A DNA stretch of 64,000 nt from Caulobacter sp. RHG1. Lineage in GTDB: Bacteria > Pseudomonadota > Alphaproteobacteria > Caulobacterales > Caulobacteraceae. The stretch is taken from contig NZ_SMZP01000012.1 in the NCBI RefSeq assembly GCF_013181195.1, positions 1-64,000 of the forward strand, written 5' to 3'. Both the position numbers and the translations under genes were made by a program. This document shows, piece after piece, positions 1-7,042 of the stretch. Every line of letters starts with the position of its first letter. The stretch's first letter is position 1. Below the pieces are notes generated by a model. The model searched no databases. It had not been told where the DNA came from and saw nothing but the letters and a program-made list of their open reading frames with translations.

Positions 1-98
1 CGCGCCCGCCCGTCGCCCGACTGCCAAGGCCCTGAAACCCTGACGTGACAGGAGGTCCCCTCCCCGTCATCCTGCCCAGGCCCTTCGTCGCACTTCAG

Positions 99-398
99 TT
101 AGAACCCACACAGCTCCAACGCCTGCTGAAAGGTCATCCAGTAGGGGGAGGCAAAGCCGCGCTCTTGGCTGGCGCCCCACAGCATCACGACGTTGATCCC
201 GCGATAGGGCTCGCCGTTGAAGCGCAGGGGTCGCAGCGATCCGCCCGCCGAGCGCCAGGGTTGCTCCCAAGGCTTGGTTCCGGCTTCCAGGGCCTTGATG
301 ATCTGGTCGGTGACATGTTGGTGGACGTCGAAACGCTCGGTCGGCGCGGCCTTGGTGGCGGCGGTCTTGCGGCTCTTGGAGGTAGGGGCTTTGGTCAT
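99..398 (-). CDS. ArdC-like antirestriction protein, truncated N-terminal domain
   Basis: The 99-residue product matches the N-terminal ssDNA-binding domain of ArdC-family antirestriction proteins: an Ala/Lys/Thr-rich start, then a segment around residues 24-90 with DQIIKALEAG, PWEQPW, YRGINVVML and PYWMTFQQALEL. Family members usually run to about 300 residues with a C-terminal metalloprotease-like domain. Here the frame stops straight after QALEL, where the family normally continues with a Gly-rich turn, and the downstream bases do not encode ArdC in any frame. The start is backed by a GGAG 7 bases upstream. ArdC proteins protect incoming mobile DNA, which fits the backbone context. I infer a recombination breakpoint near position 110, so the product is probably not a full antirestriction protein. 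Confidence 0.72.
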   Translation of the reverse strand: MTKAPTSKSRKTAATKAAPTERFDVHQHVTDQIIKALEAGTKPWEQPWRSAGGSLRPLRFNGEPYRGINVVMLWGASQERGFASPYWMTFQQALELCGF

Positions 399-428
399 GT
401 CCGGGCTCCGTCTCTAAGGCTGAAGAAT

Positions 429-466
429 ACATCTTTATGTTTTCCGACACCCGAAGATAAAGATGT
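429..466. promoter_or_regulatory. Inverted repeat in the promoter region of the ArdC-like gene
   Basis: Perfect 10-bp arms ACATCTTTAT (429-438) and ATAAAGATGT (457-466) are separated by 18 bp. They sit 31-68 bases upstream of the ArdC-like start codon, in an AT-rich island within very GC-rich DNA. Position and symmetry suggest a repressor operator. The regulator is unknown. Confidence 0.5.
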
Positions 467-500
467 TTTCTTGCCCTTGTCGTCTTGGGTTGGCTCGCTT

Positions 501-675
501 CTTTTGCGATCCAACCGGCTAGGCCGGCGCCAATGAGCCGGGGGTAGCAAGGGGGCGGCCGAGGCGAGGGAGGGGGATCGCCCGACCTGCACGACCAGAG
601 GGAGGAAGGTGGGGGACACCCTCGCCTCGGGTCGAAGACTTCACCGCCCCCACGCGAGGGGCAAAGCCCCTTAGC
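501..675. repeat. Dispersed leader repeat, copy 1
   Basis: This is one of three related non-coding units; the others are at 2855-3040 and 5193-5351. The best conserved core begins GGGGGTAGCAAGGG at about 539 and continues through GGGGGATCGCCCGACCTGCACG and a GTGGGGGACACCC block. The unit ends in a short hairpin (GGGGC-aaa-GCCCC, 658-670) followed by TTAGC. All copies have the same orientation and lie between minus-strand genes. This copy lacks the clear GATGC/GCATC hairpin present at the start of copies 2 and 3. Confidence 0.75.
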
Positions 676-725
676 GACCAAATTTGAGGGGAGGGCGGGC
701 CGCAGGCCCGCGCCGTATCGGCAGG

Positions 726-794
726 GTTTGCACGTGCAAACTGTCCCCTGACCTCAAACGCACGGGAGCGGGTTTGCACGTGCAAACCCGCTCC
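726..794. other. Two parS-like palindromes
   Basis: The perfect 16-bp palindrome GTTTGCACGTGCAAAC occurs at 726-741 and again at 772-787. The second copy is embedded in a perfect 30-bp palindrome (765-794). The CACGTG core and overall layout resemble ParB-binding parS sites (canonical TGTTTCACGTGAAACA), and the gene ending at 837 encodes a ParB-like protein. A third, near-identical copy is at 3454-3469. A separate GC-rich hairpin, GCGGGCC-gca-GGCCCGC, lies just before at 695-711. Function as centromere or operator is inferred. Confidence 0.6.
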
Positions 795-802
795 GGAAGA
801 TG

Positions 803-823
803 GCCGGGGCGCAAGGCCCCGGC
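803..823 (-). terminator. Hairpin downstream of the parB-like gene
   Basis: Arms GCCGGGGC (803-810) and GCCCCGGC (816-823) with a 5-base loop lie 14 bases past the parB-like stop codon. No strong U tract follows, so this is a probable but imperfect intrinsic terminator. Confidence 0.5.
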
Positions 824-836
824 TCTGGCTTTATGG

Positions 837-2825
837 CTATTCGGCCGCCATCGGCGCCTCATCCTCATCCCAAGGCGCGGCGTCCAAGTCCTCGTCACCT
901 TCGCCGTCAAAGCCCAGGCCCTCCATCGCTTCGTCGTCCTGGACGATCTCACGCGGGCGAAGGATGGTCGGCAGCCAGCCCTTGCCGTCCAAGCGTCGCT
1001 CGGCTTCGGCCGCCAGTTCCTGCTTCTTCAGGCCAGCGATGTTCTCGGCCGCCTGGGCGGTTGTGGCTTCCTCGACGGCGGCCACGATCAACGGTTTGGA
1101 GATCCGGCCAAAGTAGCCTTGCGCGGTCGGGGTCCACCATTGGGCCATGTCCAGGTCCAGCGCCTTGGCCAGATGATCGGACGCCACTTGGCGCGCGCTC
1201 GTCTCGTTCTCGAAGGGCTGCTTGACCGCATCGACCAGCTGGGAGGCGGCATAGGCGACAAGCTCCATGAGCTGGCCCGGTTCGCGGCCCATGAGGAAGG
1301 TCCACAGGTCGCCATGGCTGGCGGGCAGCAACAGCGTCATCTGGCCCTTGACCCGCTTGAGCGCCTCGCCCGCCCGGCTGGCCTCGAACCCTTCGGCGTG
1401 CTTGCGCGGATGGTTGGCCGACAGGTCGGCCCGAAGATCGATGGTCGAGGCGGGCGAGGAGCGATGACCCGCGCCGTAGTGGGTGAGCAGCAGCAGCGAA
1501 TGAACGACCGCCACGAAGGCGACGTCATGACGCTCGATCAGCGCGGCCCGAAGCGCCGCCGTCCTGTGAGCCGTCAGGTCCAGCACCAGTTTGTCGGGCA
1601 GGGCGCCCACGGGCTTCTTGGTCCGCTCGCGCGTGACGCTGCTTCCGCCTTCCGTGGCCTTGCCGTCCAGCTTGCGCAACGCCTTGGTGTCGGCCCCCGG
1701 CTTGGCGCACCCCCGCTCGATCCGCAGCGACCCGTCGTCGGCGATGGTGACGATGGCCCCGGTGATCGCCTTGACCTCGGGCGCATAGACCTCCTCGCCT
1801 GAGCTTTCGAGCGCGTAGAGTTCATCCTCGATCTGGCTGATGCGTTCGGCCGCTTCGTCGGTCTCGGCCTCGGCCTCCTCCAGCGCCCGCATCTCGGCGG
1901 TCAGGGCCTCGATCTGGGAAAGAACCTCGGGGGTCAGAGGCGCGACCGTGGGGTAGGCCCGCCCAAAAGTCTGGGACAGGCTGTAGTCGAAGCGAAGGGT
2001 GGTCTCCACCCAGGACCAGCCTTCCGGCTCCAACGTCTTGGCCTGCGCCTCAAGGGCATCGGTGGCCAGTCGTTCCAGCAGGGTCAGATCGGTGATGTAG
2101 CCTGCATCATCGACCTGGGCGAAGAGGTCCTGACTGACCTCGCCGCCAGCGGCGCGATAGGCGTCCAGCCCGACGAACTTGGCTGTGGCGTTGTTCTGGC
2201 TGCTGACCCGCCCACCGACGATACGCTGCTTGACGCGGTAGGCCTGACGGTCGTGTTCGGGGAAGTCGAAATAGGCTGCTTCCTGGGCCGCCTGATCGTC
2301 GGTCAGGGTGAAGGCCGCCATGTGGTCCAGGTTGATTTCATCGGCGCGGAAGAGGGCCATGAGGCGCGGCGAGACCGTCGCCAGCTTAAGCCGCCGCTCC
2401 ACAATCCGGGGAGCGATCGAATAGCGCTCGGCGATCTCCGAGACGGTCTTGCCGGTCTGGCTGAGGGCATGGAAGGCGGCGAACTGGTCGGCCGGATGCG
2501 GAGCCAGTCGCACGGCGTTTTCAGCGATACTCTCCTCAAGCGCGGTCGCCTCGTCAGGGCAGACGACGCACGGCACCAGGAACGAGCGGGGGATGGCCTT
2601 GCGCGCGGCCAAGACGCTCAGCGCCCTCAGGCGTCGCCCGCCGACATGGACCTCGAACAGGCCCGTGGCCTTGCCGTCCTTCTGCTGGGCGGTGACCCGC
2701 AGGTTTTGCAGCACCGTCTTGGTAGCGCCGATGTCGGCCACCAGATCGCCCACTTCGACTTCGCCCTGACGCATGTTGTTGGGCGACAGAACCAGCTTGG
2801 AGAGTTGGATTTCACGAACGGTCAT
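837..2825 (-). CDS. Large ParB/RepB/Spo0J-like DNA-binding protein
   Basis: The 662-residue product has a ParB N-terminal domain: HVGGRRLRAL near residue 65 corresponds to the ParB GERR-type box, and ESIAENAVR near residue 100 to the second box. A helix-turn-helix follows (SEIAERYSIAPRIVERRLKL, about residues 125-145). The remaining 450 residues are mostly acidic, partly coiled-coil-like, and not recognisable. ParB partition proteins are usually about 300 residues; this long form is typical of plasmids and integrative elements of alphaproteobacteria. The ATG at 2825 is preferred because a GGAG lies upstream and the longer reading frame is only repeat DNA. No parA lies nearby. parS-like palindromes flank the gene, so it may act in segregation, transcription control or element maintenance. 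Confidence 0.82.
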   Translation of the reverse strand: MTVREIQLSKLVLSPNNMRQGEVEVGDLVADIGATKTVLQNLRVTAQQKDGKATGLFEVHVGGRRLRALSVLAARKAIPRSFLVPCVVCPDEATALEESIAENAVRLAPHPADQFAAFHALSQTGKTVSEIAERYSIAPRIVERRLKLATVSPRLMALFRADEINLDHMAAFTLTDDQAAQEAAYFDFPEHDRQAYRVKQRIVGGRVSSQNNATAKFVGLDAYRAAGGEVSQDLFAQVDDAGYITDLTLLERLATDALEAQAKTLEPEGWSWVETTLRFDYSLSQTFGRAYPTVAPLTPEVLSQIEALTAEMRALEEAEAETDEAAERISQIEDELYALESSGEEVYAPEVKAITGAIVTIADDGSLRIERGCAKPGADTKALRKLDGKATEGGSSVTRERTKKPVGALPDKLVLDLTAHRTAALRAALIERHDVAFVAVVHSLLLLTHYGAGHRSSPASTIDLRADLSANHPRKHAEGFEASRAGEALKRVKGQMTLLLPASHGDLWTFLMGREPGQLMELVAYAASQLVDAVKQPFENETSARQVASDHLAKALDLDMAQWWTPTAQGYFGRISKPLIVAAVEEATTAQAAENIAGLKKQELAAEAERRLDGKGWLPTILRPREIVQDDEAMEGLGFDGEGDEDLDAAPWDEDEAPMAAE

Positions 2826-2854
2826 CGGTTGAACTCCGTCTTGGGGTTGGGGTC

Positions 2855-3040
2855 GATGCTTTGCGCATCTACCCCTGCCCGCCGGCGAGGCTGGGGGTAG
2901 CAACCGGGGGACGGACGGGGGGAGGGGGATCACCCGGCCTGCACGCAGCGAAGCGAAGGAAGGCCGGGGACACCCCCCGTTCGGTCGTAGCGAAGCGCAG
3001 ACTTTATCCCCCGGGCGCGAGGGGCGACCGCCCCTCAGCC
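2855..3040. repeat. Dispersed leader repeat, copy 2
   Basis: This unit lies just upstream of the parB-like start. It opens with a small hairpin (GATGC-tttgc-GCATC) followed by CCCCTGCCCGCCGGCGAGG, carries the GGGGGTAGCAA block and the GGGGACACCCC block, and ends with a hairpin GGGGC-gacc-GCCCC (3021-3034) and TCAGCC. The terminal hairpin differs in sequence from the other copies but keeps its pairing. It fills most of the gene-free stretch 2826-3191. Confidence 0.75.
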
Positions 3041-3191
3041 AACCGCCACGCTACGCGTGGCTACCAAGGTGAAGTTTCGTGCAACGAGACGCCGAAACAT
3101 GTGTAGGTGGAGCTGCTGGGAGCGGCCTTGAACGCGCTCAAACCGACATCAAATGGTGGGCGCCATCAACAATACGGGGACCGACCAAGCG

Positions 3192-3413
3192 ATGCAGGAC
3201 AACGCCTACACCTTTCTGGGAAACTCGAAGGCCGGCGCGACCCTCTTCATGGACATTGCGGTTTTCGAAGACGACGAGATGGCCAAGCGCCACGCCCTTC
3301 AGCTGCTCAAGGATCACGACAGCGGCGAAGCGGTGGAGGTTTGGCGCTCCAGCCTCCTGATCGCGAAAATCCCGCGCGCCGCGATTTCAGGGCCCGCCGC
3401 CGAGGGCGGCTAG
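3192..3413 (+). CDS. Small conserved hypothetical protein
   Basis: The 73-residue product starts MQDNAYTFLGNSKAG. Its middle (FEDDEMAKRHALQLLKDH then EAVEVWR) resembles small uncharacterised alphaproteobacterial proteins in which an acidic helix carrying an Ala-Leu-Leu pattern is followed by a VEVWR-type strand. No domain of known function is recognisable. An in-frame ATG at 3153 would extend it by 13 residues, but no ribosome binding site precedes that codon; the site before 3192 is also weak. The gene is divergent from the parB-like gene and convergent with fic. Confidence 0.5.
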   Translation: MQDNAYTFLGNSKAGATLFMDIAVFEDDEMAKRHALQLLKDHDSGEAVEVWRSSLLIAKIPRAAISGPAAEGG

Positions 3414-3453
3414 CAAGCCGCGGCTTGCCGTGCGCGAAGCGCGGCCCTGATCG

Positions 3454-3469
3454 ATTTGCACATGCAAAC
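3454..3469. other. parS-like palindrome, third copy
   Basis: ATTTGCACATGCAAAC differs at two positions from the 16-bp palindrome found twice at 726-787. It lies in the 190-bp gap between two convergent genes, a neutral place for a protein-binding site and on the other side of the parB-like gene from the first pair. Confidence 0.45.
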
Positions 3470-3604
3470 TCACCGCGCTCTGGATGGCCAGAACTCCACC
3501 GCGCACGGCGACAGCTTAAGTCGCTGCCGCCTTGGCGGTCCTCGCTTGCTCTGTGGGGGAGCCGCTCGGCCCGCCATCCCCGTGGATTTCTGGCCAGGCC
3601 GAGT

Positions 3605-4531
3605 CTAGCGGTTCCTCTCGGCAAGAGTGGGGTCGGTAGGGGAGGGGGCCTGATTGTGGGCGGCGTTTCGCCAGGCCTGCTCCTTGGAGACCTCGACGAT
3701 CGTCCGCCCGGCCCGCAGGTGCTCGGCGACCTGGTGGCGGGCCTTGTCCAGCAGCCGCGCTCGGGCCTCGGCGTCATGGGCCATGGCCGATCCGATGACG
3801 GCGGCGATCTTGTCCAGGTTCGCCCAGGCCGCCTGGAAGCTCCCGTCGCCACTGGCCAGCGCCGCCTCCCGGCTCATGGCCAAGAACTGCGCGGCCCGTT
3901 CAGGGCCGCGACCGTTTTCGGCCAGCTGCAGGGTCTGGATCCGCGCCAGGATCAACTGCGCCATCGGCGCGGTGTTGGCCGCCTCAAAGCCGATCCGCGA
4001 GGCCTCGTACCAGGCAGCCTGGTCTTCGGGCCGGATCGCAAATTCAAAGCCCGCCCGTTCGGCCACGCCGCCGAGCCACACCCGCTGCACGCGGCCATTG
4101 CCTTCGATGAACGGATGGGCGGCGTTGATCTCGGTGATGAACTCCGCCGACTTGGCCGCGAAGGCTTCGGCGCCCAGTCCCTTCAGCTCCCGGGCCGCGC
4201 GAAAGGCGGAAAACTGCTTTTCCATCCACGGCCCGATCTGCTCGGGCGGCGCGAACGGGGTGGGGCCGCGCCCCGTCGTATAGGTCCGCTCTTGCCCGGC
4301 CCACGCATAGAGGTCCTGGAAGAGATGGTGATGGATCGCCTTGAACCCGGCATAGGTCGGCTCGCCCGCGAGCGCGGGCATGCCTTCTTCGATCCGCGTA
4401 TCGGTGAAGAGGCGCTCGGCGGCGTCGAGCGAGGCTGCATCACGCAAGCCAAGCTCGTTCACCAGAACGCGGCTGTCAGGGTAGAAGACGCGCTCGAACG
4501 CGGCGCGCTCGGCCGCCTTGCGGTCGCTCAC
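3605..4531 (-). CDS. Fic family AMP-transferase toxin
   Basis: The 308-residue protein has a Fic domain with the full catalytic motif HPFIEGNGRVQR at residues 139-150, including the catalytic His, the acidic residue, the GNGR anion-binding turn and the last Arg. Fic enzymes of this kind modify target proteins with AMP from ATP. Upstream are FKAIHHHLFQDLYAWAG and TTGRGPTPFAPPEQI, typical of class I Fic proteins of the VbhT/FicT group. The C-terminal region after about residue 200 is helical and unassigned. The start is GTG, sharing one base with the stop codon of the antitoxin gene, so the two are translationally coupled. The target is unknown. Confidence 0.88.
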   Translation of the reverse strand: MSDRKAAERAAFERVFYPDSRVLVNELGLRDAASLDAAERLFTDTRIEEGMPALAGEPTYAGFKAIHHHLFQDLYAWAGQERTYTTGRGPTPFAPPEQIGPWMEKQFSAFRAARELKGLGAEAFAAKSAEFITEINAAHPFIEGNGRVQRVWLGGVAERAGFEFAIRPEDQAAWYEASRIGFEAANTAPMAQLILARIQTLQLAENGRGPERAAQFLAMSREAALASGDGSFQAAWANLDKIAAVIGSAMAHDAEARARLLDKARHQVAEHLRAGRTIVEVSKEQAWRNAAHNQAPSPTDPTLAERNR

Positions 4532-4722
4532 TAGGCCTTCTGGGCGAAGTAACCGCGCAGGGCGTCACGCTTCTGAGCCGGGGTTTTGCCCTCCGCGTCC
4601 AGGCGCGCCATCAGCTGGTCGGCCTGGGGATCGCGGCGCACGCCTTCGATGTCGTTGCTCGCGCTCATCTGCTCGCGGCGCCAAGCCACGTCTGCGGGAT
4701 CGGATGAGGACCAACGGCCCAT
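4531..4722 (-). CDS. VbhA/FicA-type antitoxin of the Fic toxin
   Basis: This 63-residue protein carries SNDIEG within MSASNDIEGVRRDP, a match to the class I Fic inhibitory motif (S/T)xxx(E/D)(G/N). In that class the Glu of the inhibitory helix contacts the Fic active-site Arg and blocks ATP binding. The ATG at 4722 is chosen because GAAGGAG lies 8 bases upstream; an upstream in-frame start at 4749 lacks such a site. The stop overlaps the fic GTG start by one base, the usual antitoxin-first arrangement. The C-terminal TPAQKRDALRGYF segment is typical of these short antitoxins. Confidence 0.82.
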   Translation of the reverse strand: MGRWSSSDPADVAWRREQMSASNDIEGVRRDPQADQLMARLDAEGKTPAQKRDALRGYFAQKA

Positions 4723-4770
4723 GGCGAAACTCCTTCGAACACCGCTCAATATAGCATCGGGGAGGGGAGG

Positions 4771-4793
4771 GGGCCAGTCCGGGGGACTGGCCC
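4771..4793 (-). terminator. Hairpin after the DUF3768 gene
   Basis: Arms GGGCCAGTC (4771-4779) and GACTGGCCC (4785-4793) with a 5-base loop lie just past the stop of the DUF3768 reading frame (minus strand) and before the antitoxin gene. The stem is perfect, but no U tract is seen, so it may be a terminator or an attenuating hairpin. Confidence 0.5.
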
Positions 4794-4800
4794 GTCCGGG

Positions 4801-5174
4801 TCAATATTCGCTGGCCAGCATGATGGTCACAACGCGCCGGGTCAGCTCCGTGCTCCACTTGACCGGCGAGTGCTCGTCACGGTCGGGGTGATAGTAGTCG
4901 ATCTTCCAAAACAGTCGCTCGCCCCATAGCTCCAGCACCCCAAAGTCGCGCTCGCCATAGGGGTCGCCGCCCTCGTCGAACGATGCGTACCGGGCCAGCG
5001 CCAAGGCCAGGGCCTGGCCGCGATCCTCTTCGACCCCGCCCTCGGCCAGCAGCGCCGCCGCGCCCCCGTCGCCAGCCACGAGGCATTGACCGTGCGCGGC
5101 GCCTTGCGGGCCAGATCGTTGAGACGGGCGGTCTCGGCGGTGCGTTCGGCGTCGGTGGAAAAGAGCTGGGTCAT
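4801..5174 (-). pseudogene. DUF3768 protein, interrupted by a frameshift
   Basis: The C-terminal part (DEGGDPYGERDFG, LFWKIDYY, TRRVVTIMLASEY) is a clear DUF3768 match; this family of unknown function is common on alphaproteobacterial plasmids and integrative elements. The proper N-terminus, MTQLFSTDAERTAETARLND from an ATG at 5174, is in another frame. The two frames join if one base is added in the run of five C at 5063-5067 on the plus strand, so a one-base deletion there, real or a sequencing error, explains the break. A leader repeat lies directly upstream. Confidence 0.72.
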
Positions 5175-5192
5175 CTGGGTCTCCAAGGGTTG

Positions 5193-5351
5193 GATGCCTT
5201 GCGCATCAACCCCTGCCCGCCGGCGAGGCGGGGGTAGCAAGGGGACGACCGGGGGAGGGGAGGGGGATCGCCCGACCTGCACGCCACCGGCGGAAGGTGG
5301 GGGACACCCCAAGGCCGGTCTTCCGCGCGCGAGGGGCCAGGCCCCTTAGCC
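5193..5351. repeat. Dispersed leader repeat, copy 3
   Basis: The layout matches copy 2: GATGC-cttgc-GCATC, then CCCCTGCCCGCCGGCGAGG, a GGGGGTAGCAAGGGG block, GGGATCGCCCGACCTGCACG, GTGGGGGACACCCC, and a terminal hairpin GGGGCC-a-GGCCCC (5333-5345) followed by TTAGCC. It lies between the stop of the gene at 5357 and the start of the DUF3768 gene at 5174, so it would be transcribed as the DUF3768 leader or the preceding gene's trailer. Confidence 0.75.
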
Positions 5352-5356
5352 ACGCC

Positions 5357-5815
5357 TCAATGAGGATCCGTGGCCGACGAGGCCTCCGCCACGACGATCG
5401 TCCCGACCAGCTCCAGGAGCTGGCGCACGGTCTCGCAGGCGGCCGGGACGTTGATAAGCGCCAAGAGCTGCTCGGCCTGGCTCTGGATGGCGTGGCGCTG
5501 ATAGGCGGGGCCAAGGACCTGGGCGATCGCTTCCAGATCGGCAGGGATGTCGCGCAAGCCCGCGCGACGGGCGCAGCGGAGCGCCTTGCGCAGGTCGTGG
5601 CGGATGTGACGACGGTTCCAGTCGTCGGTCAGGCCCCGCCACAGCAGGAAGGCCTTGAGCGAAAGCTCGATGGCGATCGCGAAATCGTAGAGCGCATGGT
5701 CGGGATAGAGCGCGCCGGTCGCGTCGCCGCTTCGGAAGAAGCCGCCGGCGTTGCGAAGGAAGACGCGCGCCAGCTGGCGGTCAGGACTCGGACGGTTCGG
5801 GCGCACACCCATCAA
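5357..5815 (-). CDS. Hypothetical HEPN-like protein
   Basis: The 152-residue protein has the helical pattern YDFAIAIELSLKAFLLWRG (about residues 43-61) followed by HIRHDLRKALRCARRAGL. This resembles HEPN-like domains, where an Ile-Glu-Leu-x-Leu-Lys helix is followed by a His/Leu helix. Such domains occur in toxins and nucleotide-binding partners, but I cannot assign an activity. Its start overlaps the stop of the upstream gene by four bases (ATGA), so the pair is translationally coupled. The role is unknown. Confidence 0.5.
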   Translation of the reverse strand: MMGVRPNRPSPDRQLARVFLRNAGGFFRSGDATGALYPDHALYDFAIAIELSLKAFLLWRGLTDDWNRRHIRHDLRKALRCARRAGLRDIPADLEAIAQVLGPAYQRHAIQSQAEQLLALINVPAACETVRQLLELVGTIVVAEASSATDPH

Positions 5816-6306
5816 TCCAGACCCGCCAGCGCCTTGATGTCGGCGATCGCCCGTTTGACCATGCCGTGGGTCATCTCGTGATCGTCCGGATAGAGCAGGG
5901 TCATCACGATCATCAGATTGGCGACGACGCCCTCGACGCTGGTGGCCGCCGCCGTCGGCAAGGTGTCCAGGATCGTTTCGCTTTCGGCCTCAAGCTGGTC
6001 TAGCCGAGCGCTGATTTCGCCAAGCCGTCCGCCCTCACGGATCGCCGTGCGCTCCTGCGTCGACAGCTCGCCCCAGCCATCGGACTTCATGAACCGGCCT
6101 TCCAACTGGCCCCAGGCCAGCATCAGACGGTTTCGCTCCGCGTCGACCTTTAGCCAATGCTGGCTGATCGCGATGATCGGATCGACCGGCGCGCCGCTCG
6201 GCGCTGCGGCGAGAACGGGAGTGGCGGAGACGCCGACGAGGATGGCGCGGCGGGAGAGGGCAGGCAGGCGCGCGACCGCGTCTCCCGCCTTGCGACGTGA
6301 GGCCAT
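5812..6306 (-). CDS. Hypothetical exported protein with Tat-like signal
   Basis: The 164-residue product begins with a basic region and SRRAILVGVSATPVLAAAPS, which looks like a signal sequence with an RR pair and an Ala-x-Ala end near residue 35. The mature part is helical, with a possible short coiled coil (LGEISARLDQLEAESETIL). Small proteins of this kind are common on alphaproteobacterial integrative elements; no function is known to me. It is the first gene of a coupled pair with the HEPN-like gene and is divergent from the XRE regulator, with an operator-like region between. Confidence 0.55.
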   Translation of the reverse strand: MASRRKAGDAVARLPALSRRAILVGVSATPVLAAAPSGAPVDPIIAISQHWLKVDAERNRLMLAWGQLEGRFMKSDGWGELSTQERTAIREGGRLGEISARLDQLEAESETILDTLPTAAATSVEGVVANLMIVMTLLYPDDHEMTHGMVKRAIADIKALAGLD

Positions 6307-6320
6307 GGCTTGAACTCATC

Positions 6321-6401
6321 TGTTCACTTAAGAACAAATTGCTACCACGCCCACGATAGCTTGGACAACTTTAAATGCTCCGTACTGAACATTTTATGTT
6401 C
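6321..6401. promoter_or_regulatory. Paired GAACA/TGTTC dyads between divergent genes
   Basis: One site is the perfect dyad GAACATTTTATGTTC (6387-6401), ending five bases before the XRE gene start. The other is TGTTC-N6-GAACA (6321-6336), 15 bases upstream of the divergent exported-protein gene. Both share the GAACA half-site in opposite arrangement and lie in a locally AT-rich region. I infer operators for the neighbouring XRE regulator, controlling itself and the divergent gene. Confidence 0.5.
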
Positions 6402-6406
6402 TCCCT

Positions 6407-6649
6407 ATGCTGCTGACCGCCGGGCAGATCAGGGCGGCGCGGGCGCTGCTGGACTGGAGCCAGCCCCAGTTGGCGGAGGCTGCCGGCCTGTCGTTGATGA
6501 GCATCCGGCGCATGGAGGACCCGAGGATCGGAACCGCCCAGCGGGCGGCCGCCAACGTCGAAGCTGTTCGCGCGGCGTTGGACGTCGCCGGCGTCGTCTT
6601 CCTGGAAGCGGGCGATCACGGCGGACCAGGGCTGCGGCTGAAAGCCTGA
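6407..6649 (+). CDS. XRE family HTH transcriptional regulator
   Basis: The 80-residue protein consists almost entirely of a Cro/C1-type helix-turn-helix: AGQIRAARALLDWSQPQLAEAAGLSLMSIRRMED at residues 5-38, then AALDVAGVVFLEAG, a tail common in small alphaproteobacterial XRE regulators. It likely binds DNA as a dimer. The start lies six bases after the end of a perfect GAACAT/ATGTTC dyad, suggesting autoregulation; no clear ribosome binding site is present, so the mRNA may be nearly leaderless. It is divergent from the exported-protein gene. Confidence 0.8.
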   Translation: MLLTAGQIRAARALLDWSQPQLAEAAGLSLMSIRRMEDPRIGTAQRAAANVEAVRAALDVAGVVFLEAGDHGGPGLRLKA

Positions 6650-6711
6650 CCTGACGCCCGCGAGGGGAACCCGGAGTCGCTGGCGCCGGTTGGGGTGGAA
6701 AGGAGATTTCC

Positions 6712-6897
6712 ATGTCCGACGACAAGACCAAGACCGGCCCGCAAGACGCCTCCAAGATCAGCCTGAGCGAGGACTATGAGGTCCGCTATTGGAGCGACAA
6801 GTTCGGCGTCTCGCGCGATGAACTCGAGCGGGCGGTCAAGGCGGCCGGCAATGGCGCTGACGCCGTGCAGGCCTACCTGCAACGCGGCGCGCACTGA
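6712..6897 (+). CDS. DUF3606 domain-containing protein
   Basis: The 61-residue protein matches DUF3606 over its length: MSDDKTKTG, then ISLSEDYEVRYWSDKFGVS and a C-terminal helix ending in YLQRGAH. The family is small and cytosolic, common in alphaproteobacteria, and without an established function. A strong AAGGAG stands 7 bases before the ATG. The gene follows the XRE gene by 62 bases on the same strand. Confidence 0.85.
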   Translation: MSDDKTKTGPQDASKISLSEDYEVRYWSDKFGVSRDELERAVKAAGNGADAVQAYLQRGAH

Positions 6898-7042
6898 CCA
6901 TGCCCGGGCGGTCCGCTCAACACCCGCGGCCGGGCCGCCCCCAACACGCTTTGATGATCTCGCTTGCGGCGGTGACGCTCTTTAGCGCCACTGCCGTGGA
7001 GGCCCTGGGCGATGGAACACGGCCAGGCGCGGGAGCACCCCT

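Noticed and set aside
684-1802. Long plus-strand frame opposite the parB-like gene
   Set aside because: Low-complexity Gly/Arg-rich translation with no family look, antisense to a convincing protein.
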